NCBI RefSeq assembly: GCF_021295345.1
Contig: NZ_JAIMJB010000001.1
Location: 124,001 to 188,000, forward strand
Origin: Motilimonas eburnea
Lineage (GTDB): Bacteria > Pseudomonadota > Gammaproteobacteria > Enterobacterales > CBDFNC01
Reading direction: 5' to 3'
Length of the DNA: 64,000 nt
Each line of letters opens with the position of its first letter. The stretch's first letter is position 1. A model generated the notes under the pieces. It saw nothing but the letters and a program-made list of their open reading frames with translations. It was not told the DNA's origin and did not search any database. A program made the translations under genes and the position numbers. Below are positions 59,416 to 64,000 of the stretch, piece by piece.

Positions 59416-59629
59416 GAACTGTACTATCAGTCACCTAGCGCTGAGTTCTTGATTATGACCCTAACCTAAGATCTCGGTCTAATATGAATCTTTTTTTATT
59501 TGCGGTCAGGTCAAATTAATTTTAGGCTGTTAACCGTATTCTATTGCCTTTAGCTCGGCTATATTGGCGCCCTAAATTGCGCCAAGGACAGCCCTTAGAA
59601 GGCTTAGTACAATATAGGAGAATCATTTA

Positions 59630-60322
59630 GTGCACGCAGATATGTCGTTCATCGGCTTGATTTCACAAGCCAGTTTTTTGGTTAAAGCGGTAATGTTGAT
59701 GTTGCTGGCCATGTCGCTGGCATCTTGGACCATTATTTTTCAACGCAATAAAGCATTGAAAGCGGCGTTAAAAGCCGTTGACCGTTTTGAAGACAGATTC
59801 TGGTCAGGTATTGATTTGTCTAAGCTGTATCAAGAAAGTGCGGTGCGCCGTGATTCCTTACAAGGCAGTGAGAAATTATTTCACGCGGGTTTTAAAGAAT
59901 ATATTCGCTTGCATAAGTCCGTAGGACGTACGCCAGAAACCGTCATGGAAGGCACGTATCGTGCGATGCGAGTCACCTTGTCACGTGAAATTGACGAGCT
60001 TGAATCCTCACTCCCTACCCTTGCAACCATAGGCTCAATCAGCCCTTACATTGGGTTATTTGGTACCGTGTGGGGGATAATGACCGCCTTTATCGCATTA
60101 GGTGAAGTGCAACAAGCTACCTTAAGCATGGTTGCGCCGGGTATTGCAGAGGCGCTGATCGCCACGGCCATGGGCTTATTTGCTGCTATTCCTGCGGTGA
60201 TTGCCTATAACCGTTTTTCCCATCAAGTCGGCCGCCTAGAAAACAGTTATGCTAACTTTATGGAAGAGTTCACTTCAATCTTGCAGCGTCAATCCATGAG
60301 CGAGCAAGGGAGCCAAGCATGA
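59630..60322 (+). CDS. tolQ: Tol-Pal system inner-membrane protein TolQ
   Basis: Proton-channel component of the Tol motor. Three transmembrane helices are seen, near residues 14-36, 135-157 and 168-190 ([21 protein letters not shown]). GTG at 59630 has TAGGAG nine bases upstream; ATG at 59642 is a less likely start. The usual ybgC thioesterase gene is absent upstream; ruvB ends 214 bases before. It overlaps tolR by four bases. Confidence 0.96.
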   Translation: MHADMSFIGLISQASFLVKAVMLMLLAMSLASWTIIFQRNKALKAALKAVDRFEDRFWSGIDLSKLYQESAVRRDSLQGSEKLFHAGFKEYIRLHKSVGRTPETVMEGTYRAMRVTLSREIDELESSLPTLATIGSISPYIGLFGTVWGIMTAFIALGEVQQATLSMVAPGIAEALIATAMGLFAAIPAVIAYNRFSHQVGRLENSYANFMEEFTSILQRQSMSEQGSQA

Positions 60323-60759
60323 TGCATGGCGGATATCAACGTAAACGCCGACGTCCAGTGGCGGAAATTAACGTCGTGCCATACATAGATGTGATGTTGG
60401 TGTTGCTGATTATTTTTATGGCGACCGTGCCGATTATTACCCAAGGGGTTAAAGTCGACTTGCCGCAAACTGCAGAAGCGGAATCGTTATCGGAAGATTC
60501 TAAGCCGCCGCTGGTTGCTTCCGTCGATATCGATGGTAACTATTTTCTTGATGTGGGTGACAGCAGTGATGTTGCTTTATCAGATAGTGAGCTAACGGCC
60601 ATGGTTCAAGCGCACTTGCAACTGGAGCCGGGTGTCCCTGTGGTGGTGAAAGGCGATGGAGCCGTTGCTTACGAGCAAGTTGTTAGGTTAATGGTGTTAT
60701 TACAACAAGCTGGGGTGCCCTCAGTGGGCTTGATGACCCAGCCACAAGAACAAAAATAG
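60319..60759 (+). CDS. tolR: Tol-Pal system protein TolR
   Basis: ExbD-family partner of TolQ, 146 residues. One transmembrane helix carries the functional Asp in [17 protein letters not shown] near residue 24; a periplasmic domain follows. The start is coupled to tolQ (ATGATG overlap). Confidence 0.96.
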   Translation: MMHGGYQRKRRRPVAEINVVPYIDVMLVLLIIFMATVPIITQGVKVDLPQTAEAESLSEDSKPPLVASVDIDGNYFLDVGDSSDVALSDSELTAMVQAHLQLEPGVPVVVKGDGAVAYEQVVRLMVLLQQAGVPSVGLMTQPQEQK

Positions 60760-60770
60760 CAGGGAAAGCC

Positions 60771-61907
60771 GTGAAGTCTCGATTTGGGATACCTTTTATT
60801 ATCGCCTGTGCGCTGCATGTTGTATTAGTGCTGGTGTTTATTGTCGGTATTGATTTTAAAAAAGAGCCGACCCCACCACCATCGGGGTCCGCCATCAATG
60901 CTGTGGTGGTGGATCAGGCGGTGGTTGATGCTCAGGTGAGTAAAATTAAGCAGCGAGAAGCCGAAAAACGCCGAGAAGAAGCAGAGCGGATTGCAGCTGC
61001 CAATGAAGAATTAGAGCGGGTAAAAGAGCTTGCCGAGCAAGAGCGTGAGCGTCAATTAGCCGAGCAGAAAAAAGTAGAGGAATTAGAGCAACAACGGGCG
61101 GTGAAAGAAGCTGAGCGCATTGCGGCTGAACAAGCGGCGGCCGCTGCCGCTGCCGCCGCCGCGGCTAAGCAAGCCGAGCAAAAGCAAGCCGAAGAAGCGG
61201 CCCTTGAAGCGCAACGGGTGAAACAGCAAAAAGAAGCGGAGCGCAAAGAAGCGGAGCAAAAAGCGCTGCAAGCCGAGCAAGCGCGTAAAGAAAAAGAAGC
61301 GCAGCGAAAGGCCGCAGAAGAAGCGGCAGCTAAAGCAGCTGCCGAGCAAAAAGCCGCCGAAGAGGCTGCCAAGCAAGCAGAAGCAGAAAAGCAGCGTAAA
61401 TTAGAAGAAGCGCGTAAGGCAGAGGAAGAGAAAAAAGCCGCTGAAGAAGCCGCGAAAAAAGCCGAAGCTGAGAAAAAACGCCAACAAGAAGAGGCGCGCA
61501 AGGCCAAAGAAAAAGCGGAAAAAGAAGCCGCCGAGCGAGCGCGTCAAGCTGAGGAGGCCAAACGAAGAGCCGAGCTAGAGGCACTGATGGCGGCGGAATT
61601 TGCCGCTGAACAAAATAGTGCCCTTTCCAAGCATCAGCTATCGGAAAAAGATAAATTTATCGCTTTAATTAAAAGCAAGGTTGAGCGAAATTGGCATGTC
61701 GAGTCAGGTTGGAAAGGCAAGCATTGCTTACTTAATATCCGTTTGACCAGTAACGGTTTAGTTATCGGAACCAAGCGTGTTGAAGGCGATGCACAGGTGT
61801 GCCGCTCAGCCATTGCCGCGGTGAATCGGGCAAACACGTTACCTGTGCCCAAAGATCCCGTGGTATTAGCTGAGTTTAAAGATTTTAATGTACGTTTAGA
61901 GCCATAA
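60771..61907 (+). CDS. tolA: Tol-Pal system protein TolA
   Basis: Spans the periplasm between TolQR and Pal/TolB. GTG at 60771; an N-terminal transmembrane helix (FIIACALHVVLVLVFIVGI). Residues 50-275 form a long Ala/Glu/Lys helix made of repeats such as EEAAKKAEAEK. The C-terminal domain has the paired cysteines (KHCLLNIRL, AQVCRSAIAAV). Length 378. The reverse-strand open frames here are by-products of the repetitive helix. Confidence 0.95.
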   Translation: MKSRFGIPFIIACALHVVLVLVFIVGIDFKKEPTPPPSGSAINAVVVDQAVVDAQVSKIKQREAEKRREEAERIAAANEELERVKELAEQERERQLAEQKKVEELEQQRAVKEAERIAAEQAAAAAAAAAAAKQAEQKQAEEAALEAQRVKQQKEAERKEAEQKALQAEQARKEKEAQRKAAEEAAAKAAAEQKAAEEAAKQAEAEKQRKLEEARKAEEEKKAAEEAAKKAEAEKKRQQEEARKAKEKAEKEAAERARQAEEAKRRAELEALMAAEFAAEQNSALSKHQLSEKDKFIALIKSKVERNWHVESGWKGKHCLLNIRLTSNGLVIGTKRVEGDAQVCRSAIAAVNRANTLPVPKDPVVLAEFKDFNVRLEP

Positions 61908-61937
61908 ATCGAGAGTGAAATAAGGAGCTCTTTTGTT

Positions 61938-63245
61938 ATGAAAAATAAACTGTTTTTGTTATTGGGCTTATGGCTTGCAGTGGTCAGCAGTGCACAAGCC
62001 AAACTCGAGATAGTGATCACTGAAGGTGTTGACGGAGCTCGGGTTGTGGGTATCTCCCCGTTCAAATTTGAAGGAGAAGGGGCGGCGCCAGAAGATTTGG
62101 CTAGCATTATCAGCACCGATTTGATGCGAAGTGGTAAATTTAACCCACTTAGCCCAGATAAAATGCCACAAACGCCTTCGGACAGTGCTGACGTGGACTT
62201 TCAAGCATGGGCGGCGTTGGGGGCCGAAGCGGTGGTGACAGGAGTGGTTACCCTGACCGAGCCGAATAAATATCAAGTGACCTTTGAGTTAGTTGATGTG
62301 ATTGCTGGGCAAACTGAAAGTGGCAGTTACGTGTTAGACAAGCGCCGTAGCGTCGTTAATCAAAATCAAATGCGTCAATATGCTCATCGTATCAGTGATA
62401 TTGTTTATGAAAAACTGACCGGTGAGAAAGGGGCGTTCTTAACTCGAATAGCCTATATTGCTGTCGACCCAAACGATGAATTCCCATACCAATTGCGCAT
62501 TGCTGATTATGATGGCTTTGGCGAAAAAATGGTGGTGCGTTCGCAGCAACCTTTAATGTCGCCGTCGTGGTCGCCTGATGGTCGTCGGTTAGCTTATGTG
62601 AGCTTTGAAAACAACCGCTCGCAAATTTTTATACAAGATATTTTTACCCAAGAGCGGACCCAGTTAACCTCATTTCCAGCCATTAATGGCTCACCGAAAT
62701 GGTCACCTGACGGCCAGCAAATGGCGATGGTGCTATCTAAAGATGGTCAGCCTGATATCTATGTGATGAACATTCGTACTCGCGACCTTAAACGCGTGAC
62801 ATCCCACCGTGCTATCGATACTGAGCCGAGCTGGGCACCCGATGGAAAGTCGCTGATTTTCTCTTCTGAGCGGGGTGGTAAACCACAAATATATCGAGTA
62901 GATTTAGCGACTAACGAGACCAAGCGTATGACTTGGGAAGGCGATATGAACTTAGGCGGTTCATTTACTTCCGATGGTAAAAGCTTAGTCATGGTAAGTC
63001 GAAATAACGGCCAGTATCAAATCGCCCGCCAAGATCTAGACACGGGCAATTTACAGGTATTGACCACATCGAGCTTAGATGAGTCGCCCAGTATTGCGCC
63101 CAATGGTAGTATGATTATTTACAGCACGATTTACGGTGGTAAAAAGAATCTCGCCTTGGTTTCAATGGATGGTCGTTTCAAAGCGAAACTGCCTGCTCGT
63201 AGCGGTGAAGTAAGGGCGCCAGCTTGGTCTCCTTACTTAAATTAA
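61938..63245 (+). CDS. tolB: Tol-Pal system periplasmic protein TolB
   Basis: 435 residues. The signal peptide ends in SSAQA near residue 20. A TolB N-terminal domain is followed by a six-bladed beta-propeller with repeated SPDG/APDG motifs ([32 protein letters not shown]). It binds Pal and TolA. Confidence 0.97.
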   Translation: MKNKLFLLLGLWLAVVSSAQAKLEIVITEGVDGARVVGISPFKFEGEGAAPEDLASIISTDLMRSGKFNPLSPDKMPQTPSDSADVDFQAWAALGAEAVVTGVVTLTEPNKYQVTFELVDVIAGQTESGSYVLDKRRSVVNQNQMRQYAHRISDIVYEKLTGEKGAFLTRIAYIAVDPNDEFPYQLRIADYDGFGEKMVVRSQQPLMSPSWSPDGRRLAYVSFENNRSQIFIQDIFTQERTQLTSFPAINGSPKWSPDGQQMAMVLSKDGQPDIYVMNIRTRDLKRVTSHRAIDTEPSWAPDGKSLIFSSERGGKPQIYRVDLATNETKRMTWEGDMNLGGSFTSDGKSLVMVSRNNGQYQIARQDLDTGNLQVLTTSSLDESPSIAPNGSMIIYSTIYGGKKNLALVSMDGRFKAKLPARSGEVRAPAWSPYLN

Positions 63246-63272
63246 TCAAATCCAAAATTACAGGAACAATGT

Positions 63273-63818
63273 ATGGAATTTAACAAAGTATTAAAGGGCA
63301 TAGCAATTTCTCTACCTTTAATGGCGCTGGCTGCGTGTAGTTCTAATCAATCTGCAACCCAAGACGAAAGTACTCAAGTTGATACCAGTATTGAAGGGGC
63401 CAACGGAGGTAACAACAATGGGGTCGATACCGAAGTTGTTACGCCAATTGACATGACATTTGAAGAGCAGCTTGCGGCTAAGTACGGTCAGGCTATCCTA
63501 GAAAATACCATTAGCTTTGCCTACGATCAGTCTGAAATTGCACCTGAGTACCGCCAAGTCCTTAATGCCCATGCTCAATACTTAGTTGAGTCGCAAAAGT
63601 CTGTGATCATTGAGGGGCATACTGACGAACGCGGTACACCTGAGTACAATATTGCCTTAGGTGAGCGACGTGCTCTGTCTGTTGTTCGTTACCTACAAAG
63701 TATGGGCGTGCCCGCTTCGCAACTTAGCACGGTGAGCTATGGTGAAGAAAAGCCGGTTAACTTTGCTCATTCAGAAGCGGCTTATGCGGAGAATCGTCGC
63801 GCGGTACTAGTTTACTAA
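63273..63818 (+). CDS. pal: Peptidoglycan-associated lipoprotein Pal
   Basis: 181 residues. The signal peptide ends in lipobox LAAC (Cys22, Ser at +2, outer-membrane type). A Gly/Asn-rich linker precedes an OmpA-like domain with GHTDERGTPEYNIALGERRA. It anchors the outer membrane to the wall. Confidence 0.97.
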   Translation: MEFNKVLKGIAISLPLMALAACSSNQSATQDESTQVDTSIEGANGGNNNGVDTEVVTPIDMTFEEQLAAKYGQAILENTISFAYDQSEIAPEYRQVLNAHAQYLVESQKSVIIEGHTDERGTPEYNIALGERRALSVVRYLQSMGVPASQLSTVSYGEEKPVNFAHSEAAYAENRRAVLVY

Positions 63819-63835
63819 GGGATACCCCTAACGTT

Positions 63836-64000
63836 ATGACAACCAATATGAAAACGGCCATATTTATGGCCGTTATTGCCACCAGTTTTCACGCCCTAGC
63901 GGCAGCGCCAGTCAAAGATGTACGCGCTGGCTCAGGTGACTTAGAAACGCGCTTAGCCACACTTGAGCGCATGCTTGATGCACGTAATCAAATGCAATTC
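63836..64000 (+). CDS. cpoB: Cell division coordinator CpoB/YbgF (5' part)
   Basis: First 55 residues only. A signal peptide MTTNMKTAIFMAVIATSFHA... is cleaved near Ala-Ala-Ala, followed by the start of the trimerisation coiled coil (DLETRLATLERMLDARNQMQF). Its position after pal is the family's constant place. The bases encoding the signal peptide form an inverted repeat. The TPR part is outside the window. Confidence 0.9.
   Translation, partial: MTTNMKTAIFMAVIATSFHALAAAPVKDVRAGSGDLETRLATLERMLDARNQMQF

Noticed and set aside
61052-61584. Long reverse-strand frames opposite tolA (up to 151 codons)
   Set aside because: They are mirror translations of the Ala/Glu/Lys repeat helix of TolA and are low-complexity Ser/Ala/Phe/Leu strings.

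Overview
The window is a stretch of chromosome from a gammaproteobacterium, most likely of the Alteromonadales and close to the Shewanella/Ferrimonas group. This rests on gene order and protein similarity recognised by eye, with no database search. Almost every block keeps the gene order known from Escherichia coli, with the family variants usual in marine Alteromonadales (fused trpCF, SirB1/SirB2 beside kdsA, several DUF families beside syd). Coding density is high. I see no phage, no transposase gene and no CRISPR array. The only mobile-looking DNA is one MITE-like element of about 260 bp after yebC.

Layout: 1-4123 holds ybeZ (partial), miaB, ubiF and a six-gene tRNA array (transcribed Met-Leu-Gln-Gln-Met-Leu) behind a stringent-type promoter. 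4355-9386 holds ychF, pth, rplY, prs, ispE and lolB, all on the minus strand. 9515-14798 holds hemA, prfA, prmC, sirB2, sirB1 and kdsA. 14866-18277 holds a GcvB-like small RNA, gcvA, an alpha/beta hydrolase, a DUF423 protein and rlmM. 18324-25651 holds a degenerate isocitrate/isopropylmalate dehydrogenase homologue, xni, ppnN, a diguanylate cyclase and a TPR protein with a degenerate GGDEF domain. 25665-31099 holds queF, syd, five small conserved genes of poorly known function, yqcC and truC. 31377-36705 holds ptsG, a three-gene membrane cassette (fusion protein, DUF2955, AI-2E family) and a 57-residue gene. 36770-43605 holds trpEGDCFBA with a complete leader-peptide attenuator. 43687-47148 holds rnm, yciO, rluB and a YeeN-type YebC paralogue. 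47220-50534 holds a three-gene ATP-grasp / 7TM inactive-transglutaminase / retropepsin-like lipoprotein system. 50631-59415 holds cmoB, cmoA, yecE, aspS, nudB, yebC, the MITE, ruvC, ruvA and ruvB. 59630-64000 holds tolQ, tolR, tolA, tolB, pal and the start of cpoB.

How the genes work together: much of the window serves translation (miaB, tRNAs, ychF, pth, rplY, hemA for tRNA-linked haem synthesis, prfA/prmC, rlmM, truC, rluB, cmoAB, aspS). Envelope functions are LolB, KdsA, Tol-Pal and the 47-50 kb system. The trp operon is complete and visibly attenuated. The least understood parts are the 47-50 kb amidoligase/protease system, the IDH-fold pseudoenzyme, the TPR/degenerate-GGDEF protein next to an intact diguanylate cyclase, and the 33-36 kb membrane cassette.
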